A stretch of DNA of 64,000 nucleotides from Glossina fuscipes (GCF_014805625.2 NW_023998433.1:3299647-3363646); one strand, 5' to 3'. Numbered from the stretch's first letter, positions 21,528-32,675 are shown. Notes: generated from the letters alone by a model not told the origin. A program made the numbers and translations.

Positions 21528-21707
21528 CAATACCAAGGATAATTTTCAAGCATTTGCGGACATTATGCCTTACTTTATAGTTTATATGAAAGCCAATAAA
21601 AGAGTTCGAACAATTTAGTAAAACTGACTATAGCTTTAATGATAAGAAACTACTCAAATTATCTAAAAAGAATTTTTAATAAAATAAAATTACATTTTTA
21701 ATTTAGA

Positions 21708-21878
21708 TCCGCCTGAGTGGCCGAGTAGGCAAGAGTCTCGACTAGCAACTCAATGGTCGTGGATTCAAATCTCAAGTTCAGTAGAGTTTTTAATAAAGGC
21801 GAAAGCCTTAGATGCTAGTGTTTTAGGACTTTAGTCTTAGAATTTATTCTCGGGCTAAATTTATAAAAATAATAATAA
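21708..21878 (+). mobile_element. tRNA-derived SINE, copy 2, with target-site duplication
   Basis: The element runs from TCCGCCTGAG to a tail of AAT repeats and is flanked by TAATTTAGA at 21699-21707 and 21879-21887, a perfect 9-bp duplication. The head resembles a type II (Ser or Leu-like) tRNA: A box TGGCCGAGTAGG at 21718-21729, loop CTAGCAA, B box GGATTCAAATC at 21761-21771. The body has AATAAAGGCGAAAGCCTTAG and GTTTTAGGACTTTAGTCTTA. RNA polymerase III transcription and LINE-assisted insertion are the usual biology of such elements. It is inserted in the Polinton-like locus. Confidence 0.88.
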
Positions 21879-21909
21879 TAATTTAGACATCAAATCCTTT
21901 ATTTTCATT

Positions 21910-22165
21910 TTAAATAAACTCAAAAATATATGCATTAGCTTTAGATTCATTTCCTCCTGGAAAGAAAATATGTTGGATATTATTTTCTTTCAACTCTTCA
22001 TACGGATTTTGGCTTCGATAGGAACATCCACAGTAACTTCCCCTGGCGTGATTCCAAATAATTGTCTCCCAAAATAGTGTTGCTTTTGCTCTACGTCCAA
22101 TTGTTTTATAGGCTGTGCCAATCGATAACTCATCAATGTTTGTATAGCATAGCCTGACGTTTTTC
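21910..22165 (-). pseudogene. Minus-strand protein relic, unidentified
   Basis: Read on the minus strand, one frame gives SYRLAQPIKQLDVEQKQHYF then GITPGEVTVDVPIEAKI. A 1-nt shift leads into PYEELKENNIQHIFFPGGNE and a final AYIFEFI with a stop at 21910-21912. Composition and length of the joined stretch (about 80 residues) strongly suggest former coding sequence. It ends just downstream of the SINE and shares the strand with the gene at 23588-24036. I do not recognise the family. A structural gene of the Polinton-like element is a fair guess but unproven. Confidence 0.45.
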
Positions 22166-22479
22166 GTTAAGAGTCTGCAGAAAAGACTATTAAAGAAATT
22201 TAAAAAAATTTAAGATTTTGTAAAGCTGGGTTTGTGCTTTTTGCTCAGCTACACTTACAAAAAAAAGAAAAGAAAAGAATTGATAAATAACTAACGGCGT
22301 GTCCTTTATAAACAGTCTTATGGTCCGCTAGTAACGTTCTTTTGTCCATTAATCTGATCCTATGTGTCTGTTAGTCCGTCAGACCATCGTCCTTTTGTTA
22401 CGTTCCTACGCATGCACACATTCACACTTGTACCTCATCTTCGCAAAACTTATTACATGCCTAGTTCATCATATTAGTT

Positions 22480-22650
22480 TTTTTTTTTTTTGTTGCTCTT
22501 CTTAAACTAATGTCGTACATTTCTTCGGCAAAATCTTCTAGGCTTCCATTTAATGATGTCCTCCATGAACGATAGCGATTACCCTACAGCCAATCATCCC
22601 TTTGGAGCTGTATTAAAACACTTGTTTGGTCCCTCTTTATTATTATTGTT
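22480..22650 (-). pseudogene. Minus-strand protein-like fragment, unidentified
   Basis: The minus strand reads NRYRSWRTSLNGSLEDFAEE then MYDISLRRA, before an A-rich run, with a stop just upstream. It may be part of the same decayed gene set as 21910-22165 and 23588-24036. No family recognised. Confidence 0.3.
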
Positions 22651-23587
22651 GTTTTATTTTTTAAATCGCACTCCCATATATTTACATAGTGTCCTTACAA
22701 GGACATTTCATATTTTTCTTTAACATTTATAGTTCTTTTCTTTTTGGAAAGTTATTGAAAATATTAGCGATGGTCATTTCCATATTTTTATACTCGTACA
22801 CAAAGAGGATTTCTTTAACTTTTGTCCAGCATTTTATTTCTATCGACTTGTATTTGATTTTATGCAAAATTCCGCATGTTCTTTAACTAACAATTTTATT
22901 CTCATACACAACTTACAGCGGTTATAATATGACAAGATTTTCAATTGACTGCAATATTTAGATTTCTCAACATTTATCGTAAACTGCCTTACATCATTTT
23001 TTTTTTTTACTTTCTGTTGCCTTTGACCATGACGCACATGTCTTGGCACGCGTTCTTCCGCCAAAATTTTTCTTTTCTGCCAACGTTCAATCTCTAACGA
23101 TGTTCAACTTAGTCTCCTCGACACTAATTTTATCATAAAACAGGCTACCCTCACACCATACAGAGAAACCTTCGGATTTTGTTCTCTCTTCATAATTCTC
23201 TCTCCAAAAACTGCTGCTATGTGAATAGAGATCTTACTTAACGGAATTCCGTTAGTACGAATAACATTACTCTATATATGGAGAGCAGGGACAAAGCCGG
23301 CTGACAGGAACCCTCCTACATGCATATAAGCGAACGTTACAATATTTAGAATAATTATGTGAAAAATATTTTCTGTTTCTTATTTCTTATCATGTCTTTT
23401 TTTTTGCTTATATTGAGCATGTACTTCTTTTTCTAATCAAGAGACTAAAATTCAGTTTACAATCTCATTTTATAGATTAAACGCAACTCACGCAAATTCA
23501 CACCATTATCGCCCTGACTACCATAAGAATAACATAAAACATATTTGTAATTGTTATTTATTTAATTCTTTATGTTATTAAATGCTC
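22651..23587. other. Within Polinton-like block, nothing recognised
   Basis: A minus-strand open frame at 22840-23064 is lysine and arginine rich with one CKLC pair and shows no known domain. The rest has T tracts and no clear signal. Confidence 0.35.
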
Positions 23588-24036
23588 CTAATTACTTTCA
23601 AGAATTTCACCGTTGGAACTGTCTTTTAAAAAAGATTGGTAATCCATTGTAGCTGGGGGTATATTAATATTTAGCAGTTCGTTGTCGAAATCATCATTGA
23701 ATGGTCTTAGTTTCCGTCTTCATTGGGATCTGCATGAGACCAATAGTGAGAGTCGTAGTCCGGAGTCCCACTTTGAAGGAACTGCCACATTTCGTTATTC
23801 TCTATGAAAACTGATTGAGAAACCCTTGCCAAATTTAACTTCGAACTTTGAAAAATTTTAGCAATTTTTTCCACGACACTGGACACTGGAGAATATCTAC
23901 TAGGTTGCGTGGATAAAATATCTTCAAGATCATCTTCGTTGTTGTCGGCAATCGAAATAACTTCCGGAATTTGGGAAGATAAATAGATGACGAAGTCTAC
24001 TGTCATCTGAGAACGGCAGTTATCTAATGTACTCAT
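23588..24036 (-). pseudogene. Acidic minus-strand protein gene, one frameshift, unidentified
   Basis: An ATG at 24034-24036 opens MSTLDNCRSQMTVDFVIYLS and an acidic stretch (ADNNEDDLEDIL), then a middle with VEKIAKIFQSSKLNLARV and EMWQFLQSGTPDYDSHYW. The frame stops at 23707, but one base over the reading continues RPFNDDFDNELLNINIPPAT and DSSNGEILESN to a stop at 23588-23590. So it was about 150 residues before a single indel. The upstream spacer belongs to the right inverted-repeat arm, which also precedes the gene at 16449 on the other side. It may be a gene of the Polinton-like element. Low complexity is absent, so a real ancestor is likely, but the family is unknown. Confidence 0.5.
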
Positions 24037-24167
24037 TCCTGGCCTATGTTGACCTTCGCCTTCTATTCATGATAATATTGGTGTTGATGTTATCAACATT
24101 TTGTTGTTGATTGCTTCAATTTTCTTAAATATATAACATTTTTTAAATTGAACGGAGGTAATTTTCT

Positions 24168-24400
24168 CGCTTTGATGGTTTGACTATTTTTAAGGTAAGT
24201 TAAGAGAAAACGCTGCTTAGATAAGATAGAAATGTTGGCGAACTTACCTTCAAGCGTTACTTGAAAAATTTTCTCTGCATTTTATTGCCCGGTTTTTCTC
24301 GATAAATACTTTTAAGTATGGCCATAAAGTAATAAACAAAATACAATTTTAGCCGCTTTGTCGTTTATAATGTACCATACACTGATTCTTTTTCCACCTT
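24168..24400 (-). repeat. Right arm of the inverted-repeat pair
   Basis: Reverse-complement match of 16161-16391. On the minus strand it carries the end of an open frame reading GGKRISVWYIINDKAAKIVF and ending LLLYGHT at 24312. The left arm reads GKELVLWCIITDKKGQIVF at the same place. The frame is kept in both arms, which hints that the text was coding when the arms diverged. Confidence 0.7.
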
Positions 24401-24477
24401 CAACGGGGTATTTATACGATAGTAAGAACACAAATAAGAAAGGATCATTAAACATTTGAGTGTTTTTAAAGACAATA

Positions 24478-25085
24478 TGATGAAATAGTCGCACCACTCG
24501 GAATGTATTTCTTTTCTTTTTTCAGGAAATTTGTCTCTGAATTTCTATGCACGTTCATGTTTAGTTGTTATCAGCATCATAAATAGTGTATGTCCTTGAA
24601 GGGAAGTTTCTTTTCTTTGTTCATTAGGAAGTAGCAATGCAATATGGTGAAACAGTCGGACAAACTAAAGTGAAACTTCATAATTTTTCCTGCCTTTCCT
24701 GCCTTTCCTACCTTCAATTGTTATAAGCTTCATAAATAATTTATGTCCTTGAAAAAACCCTTTTTTTTATGTCCGTTAGGATGTATATAATAAAGAAAGG
24801 ATTGATCGAAAGACATTTTATGTGAACATAAGATGAAGGTGTGCAATTGCTAAGATACGCATATCAAGTTTTTTTTTTTTTTTTGATCGTGCTTTGTTAC
24901 GAATACTCTCTTTCTCTCGGAAAATTGGATTGAATTTTGAATTCTTTGCAGGCAGAAAGAATATATGTTGTTATTTTAAATGGAGTGGAAAAGGCGACCG
25001 TTACGCATGGGGGAGAACTGTGTGCATGTGTTAGTGTTGTGAGTGGGTGGGAAAGTTGTGTGTGTGCGAGCGTGCGCGCACACAG
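24478..25085 (+). repeat. Diverged repeat, copies B and C in tandem
   Basis: Copy B (24478-24630) and copy C (24640-25085) each repeat the order of blocks seen in copy A at 20868-21230, including TTGTTATCAGCATCATAAAT and GTATGTCCTTGAA-like text. Copy C also keeps the GT-rich end (GTGTGTGCGAGCGTGCGCGC). They lie just outside the right inverted-repeat arm. Confidence 0.5.
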
Positions 25086-25369
25086 GACGGAGTTTTAAGG
25101 ACGGAAAAAGAAAGGGTCCTTTTTCCCGCGAGCTGAAATTCGCGTCATTCGCGACGACCTTTGTAAATGCATTATCGAAAGACTGGAATTAGAATTAGCA
25201 GGGTCGTCAACTCTGTCTCCATCAAGAAACTAATTGCTCCTACGAAAACTTTATCCCGCTGTAACAAAACGTCAGCGGTTTCAATATGAACCTAGAAAAA
25301 CTGCATACTGGTTCGGCTAGGGGTGATACTCTCAGGCAAACAACACAAAACTTTTTTGTAATGAATACT

Positions 25370-27080
25370 AAGTTTTTCGGAGTAACCGTCCATCCAGAGT
25401 AGGCGGGAGAGTTCTCATCGCTGCTACCCTACCAACGTGTGCCTCTCATACCTGTGAATGTTGAATTTAGTTTCAATTTAAAAACATTTTCTTCTTCGTA
25501 TACTCTTCAACTATCATATATATTGCGTTTCAGTTCTTCAGGAAATATTTAGTAGATTGAGATCCAATCATACTCTTACAGTAATGGGTGAATTTAATCT
25601 GCTACACCGAATAATTTTGCTCTAACAGCCAGCTAGACATATTCTTTGATGGTGTCTTTGATCTTTTTCTAATTCAATGAAATAACGTTATGAACCGTAG
25701 AAACAGAATTCTATATCTAATATTTCCTAATGAGGCGCCTATACTGCGTTCACGCCTTCTCGAAAATCCTATCCTAATAAATATCGTACAACCCTATAAG
25801 TCTGCCTTCATCTAGCACGTAATACACATTGATAATAATAAAGTTAACTTTTCAAAAAATTAATATTTCTTTCCTGAACACACTCTTAATCAATCCGGTA
25901 ATAATTGAACACAAGTTGAATCTGTGAAGCAACAAGTCTTCGTAGATTTAACAACATACTACATAGCGTTACGGGTATTGCTGTTCCTGCAAAATAATTT
26001 CCACTTTATATCTCGTCCCCTGCTTGGTCCACAAAAGAACTAGTAAGTTTCAAAAATAAAAAAGGGGCTTTTTAAGACGTTCACGACCCTTTTATTAATT
26101 ACATTCAGTAATTCTTCATAAATTTGACTTGTAATCGCATTTACCTTAACAGAGTTAAACTTAAAGGATTTTGCAGCAACTTTCCGTCTTGATGATGCCG
26201 AATTGGTTGATGGCTCTGTTATTTGCCCTAAGTTGGCAGAATTTTTCCAACGAACGTACGAACGGAATAATCCAACATTTTTCTATAATCCTCACAATAA
26301 GAAAGCATTCAATAACTCTTCGAAATGACTTAATAACATTAAAATCCAGGTATTCAGGAGGTTCTTTTATTTTGAGAAACTGCGCAGACGATGTCTGTAT
26401 TTTAGTTGGTAGAATATTCGGTAGTAACTGCCATACAGCATTGAAGATCAGTTGCAACTTCCCCCTTTCTCTCTTTCCGTTTCCCATCTTATTTTCTAAT
26501 TGGTTTGCTTCGTATTTGAAGCATAGAGTTCAGAATATCTCATTGAGGTCCGTCAGACCGAAAAATATTATTGTCTTGTTGAGGGCTCCTCAAGGCACCT
26601 ACCTGGGTGCTCTCCTTTTTGCTTTAGATCTTAATGAGTTACCATCAGTAATATGACATTCAAGTCTTTACATGTATGCAGATGATATAAAGTTGTTTCT
26701 ATTGTCCAACATGTCTGAACATTCCCACGTCACATAATCTGATTTAAGTACACTTAGTAATTGACTTGACTTTACATCACTTAATCGGATTAAATAGAAA
26801 AAGAAAAGGTATCAATAGACGGACGTCTCCAATACATTCCTCTTGCTATTATTAAGTTCCTTTGGACAAAGTATCCCCTTTTTCCGATATTAGCGTGCTG
26901 TTTGATTGTTGAGTTGCGCGTAGTCATTAAGGCGAAGAGCCTTCTTGAATTTGTAAAAGCATGGTCGAGAGAATTCGGGGACCTATATATTATCAACTAT
27001 TCTTAAATTTTATCTTTCAATTCTAGAATGTGCTTCAGTGCACATCCGTGTCCGTCCTGTTATACTGACAGATCCAAAAA
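25370..27080 (+). mobile_element. Divergent CR1-type non-LTR relic
   Basis: Degraded but ordered ORF2 text is visible: SNRPSRVGGRVLIA (endonuclease), VMGEFNLLHR (GDFN block), FFDGVFDLF, WSTKELVSFKNKKGAF, DDAELVDGSVICPKLAEFF, LRAPQGTYLGALLFALDLNE, the RT active site YADDI at 26675-26689, and KAKSLLEFVKAWSREF with LSILECASVHIRVRP at the end. Each block has its counterpart, in the same order, in the 28.7-32.8 kb element, but identity is much lower, so this is an older or different subfamily. Frames shift often, and the segment between about 26300 and 26520 has lost the first RT motifs. The 3' tail was not found. Confidence 0.8.
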
Positions 27081-28671
27081 CATTTCCTCATGTGAACATA
27101 GATTGTAGATTGTTTATCAATTTGTCTAGCCTTGTGAAACGTGCACGCATCGTAAGCATTTGCGGTCATGTTACTGAATGACAAAATTTATGCATGTATT
27201 TTTTTTATTGAATAATAATTCAATAAGTCATTTCAGGTTTTGTAACCTTAGTTTTCAATCAAGTACTTATATATAATTAATATTTGGTCTATAGAGTATG
27301 AGTCAGGTGCTGATTTATAAATTGTAGCCGAATAACGAAGTAAATGAAATATTTAATAGCATTATATTCGGCTATACCCAAATCCACTATATCCACTACC
27401 GTTATCCCGAGAAACACTAAAAATAAATAAAATAGTTTAATTTCTATGCTCTATAATACTGTGATGGTATAGTTGAATTTCTCTCTATTTGTACAATAAA
27501 TGTGGAAATTTATATCGTATATGTGCTGTACACTATAAGTAACGAGCAGAATAGTGGGAAAACAATGGCTTTTTCAGTTTTTTATTTGCAGCGCAACCAT
27601 ATCCTTTGCCGGGGTTGAACAAATTTCAAATTCTTTTGCAAATTTTGAAGGCGAGATTTTCATTTTTACAAACAAGAGAACATTTACCACAGATAACACA
27701 TACTTGGGCTGATAAATAAACATACATGCCTTAGGTGCAATTCAAATTTGACGAAGGTCAACAATGCACATATTTCATGGGGTGTTTAAGGCTTGTTGCT
27801 GGGTTACAAAGGTTAACACAAAAGAATGAAATTGTAATACATTTCGATATGTTACGGACGGTGGCGATGTTTTCCATTTTTCTCCAGGTTCTATCGCTTC
27901 ACCCGTGAAATATCGTTGGAATTTTTGAATAGTAATCCACTTTTTCCCCCGCAACACGAAACTTCTCTTTCAATCGATTTGGCCTGTTTTCAATACCTGC
28001 CAACGTGTAAAAGTTTCGAATGCTTCTGCTGAATTTAAGACAGAACAGCTTAATTTATGCGGCTAGAAGAATGTTTACTACAGATCTTACACAGATGGCA
28101 AGATAGACATTTGGGGTATACTTTCTGGGGTCAATGAATCTCCTTTCTAGGTGGTACGATTCCGATCAAGATAATAATATAATGAATTGGCAATTGTCGT
28201 CGATAATTCGCCAGATAAAATGTAAGTGAATTAGTTCATGATACATGAAACTCTGGCAATTCTGTCGCGCGGTATAGTCGTATATATTTTGTTTCGGCAA
28301 TTAATATTTTAATTTTTTGTTGAATTTCGTGGCTATTCTGCTTTATGGTGTGTGAGTTTATAATATACTTTGAGAAGAAAGTGAGTGAATTCAAAGTAAA
28401 AGAAATATTTTTCCTTTACGCTTTGAATCATTTGATTTTTGCAAACAAAAATTTTGAGCTCTGATATAAATCTCTCTTTTTTTTTTCTTGTTTTCTCTCT
28501 TTTTCTCTGTTATTTTTTTGCTGTTTGGAGTTTGTGTTGCTATTGATCTCTCGTTACAGTGTCAACCTAACAGAGAAGTTTTGCACAAATTGGTTGATAA
28601 ATTTTTATGTTCAGGATTTTTTTTAGTGATTTGTGTGTCTGTTCTTCATAATCCACAACTGTCTTTTTAAC
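27081..28671. other. No gene supported
   Basis: A minus-strand open frame at 27775-27957 has no recognisable domain. Bases 28460-28670 are T-rich and end in TCTTTTTAACAG, which happens to look like a splice acceptor before the CR1 element. Confidence 0.4.
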
Positions 28672-29715
28672 AGGACAGGACCTTGTCGGGCGAAATCAGG
28701 CCCGGATTCTGATAGATTCGTTTCTTGTTGGCTCTGCGAGCGCTTTGGTCATGCAAAGTGTGCCGGTATTCTCGGCTATGCTGCTGACGCAGTCGCTGAT
28801 CCGTCTAAAGCCTTAAGATGCTCAGGACCTGACTGTAGGCAGCGGGACATTGACTTTTATAAACTTTTCACGGAGACCCGTTATGGTTTCTCGGAATTGA
28901 GTAGAAATCTCGGCTCCTTATGGGAAAAGTTTGAGCTCATTAAGTCTAGGTTTGATGAGTTTCGCTTTATTGGACACTCATCTTCTACTCGTAGTGTAGC
29001 GTGTGGGACGTCACCTCTGGCTTTCTCCAAATCTAATTCGTTGGTACAAGTTACCGCTCCCTCTAACTCTAAAATGAACAGTAATGTTTCCGATATTGCT
29101 GAGCCGGTTGGTAGCAAAACAGTTACAAACAAACCGGCAAGTCCATCGGTTTTAAGCTACGCTGAAGTGGCAAGGGTATCTCCGCCCAGAGCCGCCACTC
29201 ACTCTAATCAAGCGCCATCGCCTAAAAGTAATGAAGAGAAAAATAAATCATCCTCTCCTCCTGGCTGTTCGCGTGTGAATGCTGGTCACCAGACTGGGCA
29301 AGTCTCACAAGCTGCCGGTACAAGGGCGATAACCCCATCTATATTTTCCCCAACTCGAAACTCTCCTACCGTGAACCCCCCTCCTGTTCCAAATAATGAC
29401 ATTTGTTTGACGGCAGTTCCTCCTAGAAAAGCAATATTTGTGTCAAGACTGGCACCTGAAACATCGGTGGATAACATAAAAGGTTATCTGGCCACGAAAG
29501 TCCCATCAGTCAATTTAAAGCGTGTTAGCATCTTCAAAATGGCTCCTTCTCAAGCTAGGGCAATCTCCTCTGTTAAAATATTAGTTCCGACTGAAAACAG
29601 TGATATGTTGTTAAACAAATCACTGTGGCCAGTAGGATCCTTAATTAAGGAATTTATCCCTCGAGATCGTCCCCGTAATACCAAGGCAATAGTCTTGTCG
29701 CCTTCAAAAAACTAA
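28672..29715 (+). pseudogene. CR1 ORF1 with PHD-like zinc finger, probably 5'-truncated
   Basis: The frame is open for more than 340 codons to TAA at 29713-29715. Near its start is a cysteine and histidine cluster (DRFVSCWLCERFGHAKCAG, then ALRCSGPDCR) that fits the second half of a PHD finger, a domain reported in ORF1 of CR1-group elements. A Ser/Pro-rich linker follows, with SPPRAATHSNQAPSP and PPPVPNND, and then a globular end with KAIFVSRLAPETSVDNIKGY and SVKILVP that resembles an RNA-binding fold. ORF1 proteins bind element RNA and act as chaperones. The first metal-binding pair is incomplete, so the 5' end may be lost. The frame itself has no internal stop. ORF2 begins about 20 bases downstream in another frame. 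Confidence 0.75.
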
Positions 29716-29717
29716 CT

Positions 29718-32575
29718 GTTTCTTCAGGCCCACTATCTCTCATTTATCAAAATGTTAGGGGCCTAAATTCGAAAATTCGTTCCACTTTTCTAAATTCAGT
29801 GAGCACGGAATTTTTCTGTTTGGCCTTTACTGAAACTTGGCTAAAACCCGATCTTCATTCGTCGGAACTTTTTCATAATTCTTTCCGAGTGTTTAGAAAT
29901 GATCGAGTGAATCGCATTGGTGGTGGTGTATTAATTGCCATATCTGCGTCAGTCCCATCCAAATTAATTGAATTTCCCACTTCTCCTGACGTTGAATTTA
30001 TCGCTATTCGTGCGAATATGCCTGATAAACATCTATTTATAACCTGCTCCTATATTCCCCCAAATTCCGATATTTCCATGTACAGGAAACACGCTTCCCT
30101 CATTTGTGAAGTGGCCAAGCGATCTAGACCCACTGACTTGGTCGTTGCATTGGGTGACTTCAATTTGCCTCAAGTCACTTGGTATAGCACTGATAATTCT
30201 GGCTGTTTGATTCCTACTTCAACGTCTGATAGGGCTGTTGTGTTCTTTAGCGAATTGTTTGATCATAATTTGGGTCAATATAATCGTATCCCTAATTGCT
30301 TGATCTCTGCTTTGCCAATTTTCCCGAAATTTACGTAAATCGTTGTCCACCTTTTAGTTTACCTGAGGATCCTTATCATCCATCAATATGCATTTCCTTT
30401 CATCATATTAATGATGGTTTGTTGAAATGCCTTAATGTGCCAAATCACACTTTTTTAAATAATTATTATGATTTTCATAAAATCAATATTGTATTAATAA
30501 AACATCGTCTTTCACATCTGACGCTTGATTTCTCAACAGGTAGTATTGAAAGCTTATTGCCATCGTTCTACAATACATTAAATCTAGCTATTGCTGCATT
30601 TGTTCCGATCAAGCATTGTCGACCTCGAAGCAGGTGTCCCCCGTGGTTTAATAAGACAATTAAATATCACAAGAATAGAAAAAACTCGCTATTCAAGAAA
30701 TATTCGAAAAGTGGCTCTGCGCTCGACTATGTCGCTTACTCGCTGGCGAGGCATAGATTTAACTCCCTCAACCATCATTATTACTGCAGATACCTTCAGT
30801 TCATTAAATTCTCTCTGTTTGCTAATCCTAAATTCTTCTTTAAATTTGTTAACTCTAAAAGAAAAATTTCCACATATCCCGCTCATGTTTCTTTTAATGG
30901 CTCTGATTCCTCGGATGATTTTGAAATCTCAAATCTATTTGCTAAGTATTTCCGACGTAACTTTTCGATTGCTAATTTCGATTTATCAGCAAACTACCCA
31001 TATCCTATAACTAACTCGGTTTCAATACCTAACATGGTTATTTCGGAAGATGACGTTTTTAAAGGGTTGAGTTCTTTAAAATACAGTTGTTCGTCGAACC
31101 TGATGGAATTCCATCATGTGTACTTAAATCTTGCGCTGTCGAGTTATGTGGTGTGATCTCAAAGATTTTTAACATGTCCTTGTATTTAGGTGTTTTGCCT
31201 TCATGTTGGAAGAGTAGTTTCCTTATTCCTATCCACAAAAGTGGAAGTAGACAATTTGTTGAGAACTACAGAGGCATAGCCAAGTTGAGTGTCTTGCCCA
31301 AGTTGTTCGAGCGTATTGTGACTCAGCATTTGGCCTTTGCCATTAATTCGTATATTTCTCCGCACCAGCACGGCTTTCGTAAAGGGCGATCTACAGTCAC
31401 CAACTTGTTAGAGTTTACCTGTCATGTTTTCAAGGCTTTTTCTAGCGGCTCTCGCACAGATGTTATTTACACTGATTTAAGCAAAGCATTTGATATGGTT
31501 AACCATAGACTACTTATCTTTAAACTCCAAGCCTCTGGTTTCCCACCCTACTTAGTGAAATGGATAAGCTCTTATCTGCACAATAAATCCTTCAGGGTTT
31601 TGTTTAACTCCATCAGCTCGGATGAATCCCCCGTTACGTCTGCCGAACCTCAAGGAAGTCACTTAGGTCCTATTTTCTTTAGTTTATACATTAATGATCT
31701 CCCATCGGTGGTTAATTCCAGCCAGATCTTAATGTATGCTGATGATGTGAACCTGTTTTGTTCCTTCTCTATTGAATCGCAATCACATCAGCTTCAAGGT
31801 GATTTGGATAATTTTGTTGCATGGTGCTCTTTGAATCTTCTGAAACTAAATCTGAGTAAATGTAACAAGCTTTCATTCTCAAGAAGAAAGTCATTCATTA
31901 CTCAGTATTTCATAGATTCGCATAAGTTGGAGGACGTCGATTCGATTACAGATTTAGGCGTTCTATTTGACCATAGGTTATGTTTTAACTTGCATATTGA
32001 GCTCTTGATTAGCAAAGCTAGGTCCGCGCTTGGTTTTATAAAAAGGTGGTCCAAAGAGCTTGATGATCCCTACATTACGAAAAGGCTGTACATGTGTTTG
32101 GTTAGACCCATACTCGAGTATGCCTCAGTTGTGTGGTCTCCTTCATATAGGTGCTACGTAGATTCAATTGAATCTGTTCAAAAGCAATTCTTGCTGTTTG
32201 CCCTTAGAGATTTGGGTTGGGATCCGATTGCCTCTCTTCCTCCGTATGAAAATAGGTTGCTTCTGCTATCCCTACCGTCTCTTGAGAAACTTAGATTTGT
32301 TCTTGGCGTTTCCTTTCTAATTAAAGTAATAAATGGTGCTATTGACTCGCCTTCATTACGTGGTGAAATAAGCTTTAATGTCCCTAACCGCTTCTCTAGG
32401 CACTTTATCTTGGTTAAGCTTAACCAGTGTAAATTTAATTATGAGCTGTTCAATTCGCTCAGAGTCGTTTGCAAGAACCTAAATGACGTCTACCACTTAT
32501 TCTTGTTATCGGACTCTTTAAAGTCCATTAAAGCAACATTGCTTAATACGCGCGATTTACCTATGTCGTATTTAA
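29718..32575 (+). pseudogene. CR1 ORF2: AP endonuclease and reverse transcriptase, two frameshifts
   Basis: The endonuclease domain shows LIYQNVRGLNSK (from about 29739), TETWL (29829-29843), RIGGGVLIAI and GDFN (30153-30164). After a frame change near 30290 it continues LLDLCFANFP and the linker with PPWFNKTIKYHKNRK. After a second change near 31095 come the RT motifs: DGIPSCVLK, LIPIHKSGSR, ENYRGIAKLSVLPKLFE, HGFRKGRST, TDLSKAFDMV, SAEPQGSHLGP, YADDV (31735-31749) and the C-terminal LEYASVVWSP. No RNase H follows, as expected for CR1. The protein nicks target DNA and primes reverse transcription there. Only two indels separate this copy from an open ORF, so insertion was fairly recent. The C terminus runs into the assembly gap; the copy at 1-1627 shows it ends about 20 codons later. 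Confidence 0.88.
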
Positions 32576-32675
32576 NNNNNNNNNNNNNNNNNNNNNNNNN
32601 NNNNNNNNNNNNNNNNNNNNNNNNNNNNNNNNNNNNNNNNNNNNNNNNNNNNNNNNNNNNNNNNNNNNNNNNNNN
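32576..32675. other. Assembly gap (100 N)
   Basis: Exactly 100 N, a common placeholder for a gap of unknown size. The flanks match positions 1322 and about 1561 of the other CR1 copy, which suggests roughly 240 bases are really missing. Confidence 0.97.

Larger units (their letters stand above)
16161..24400. mobile_element. Polinton/Maverick-like self-synthesising DNA transposon, decayed
   Basis: Three hallmark Polinton genes lie together: protein-primed DNA polymerase B (17322-19105, +), a retroviral-type integrase with C-terminal chromodomain (19341-19745, -) facing it, and a capsid-associated Gly/Arg-rich protein (20365-20831, +). A 230-bp inverted pair at 16161-16391 and 24168-24400 bounds the block and could be its terminal repeats. 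Typical Polintons are 15-20 kb and also encode a packaging ATPase, a cysteine protease and a major capsid protein. I did not find the ATPase or protease, so this 8-kb copy has lost much. All recognised genes have stops or frameshifts. A SINE with its own target duplication is inserted at 21708, so decay is old. The outer boundaries are inferred. Confidence 0.7.

Noticed and set aside
21708..21780. Functional tRNA gene
   Set aside because: The A and B boxes fit, but the acceptor stem does not close, and the same head recurs in dispersed copies with a 3' body; it is a SINE.
26161..26487. 108-codon minus-strand ORF
   Set aside because: Antisense shadow of the divergent CR1 relic on the plus strand.
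30591..31010. 139-codon plus-strand ORF
   Set aside because: Out-of-frame shadow of the CR1 ORF2 linker.
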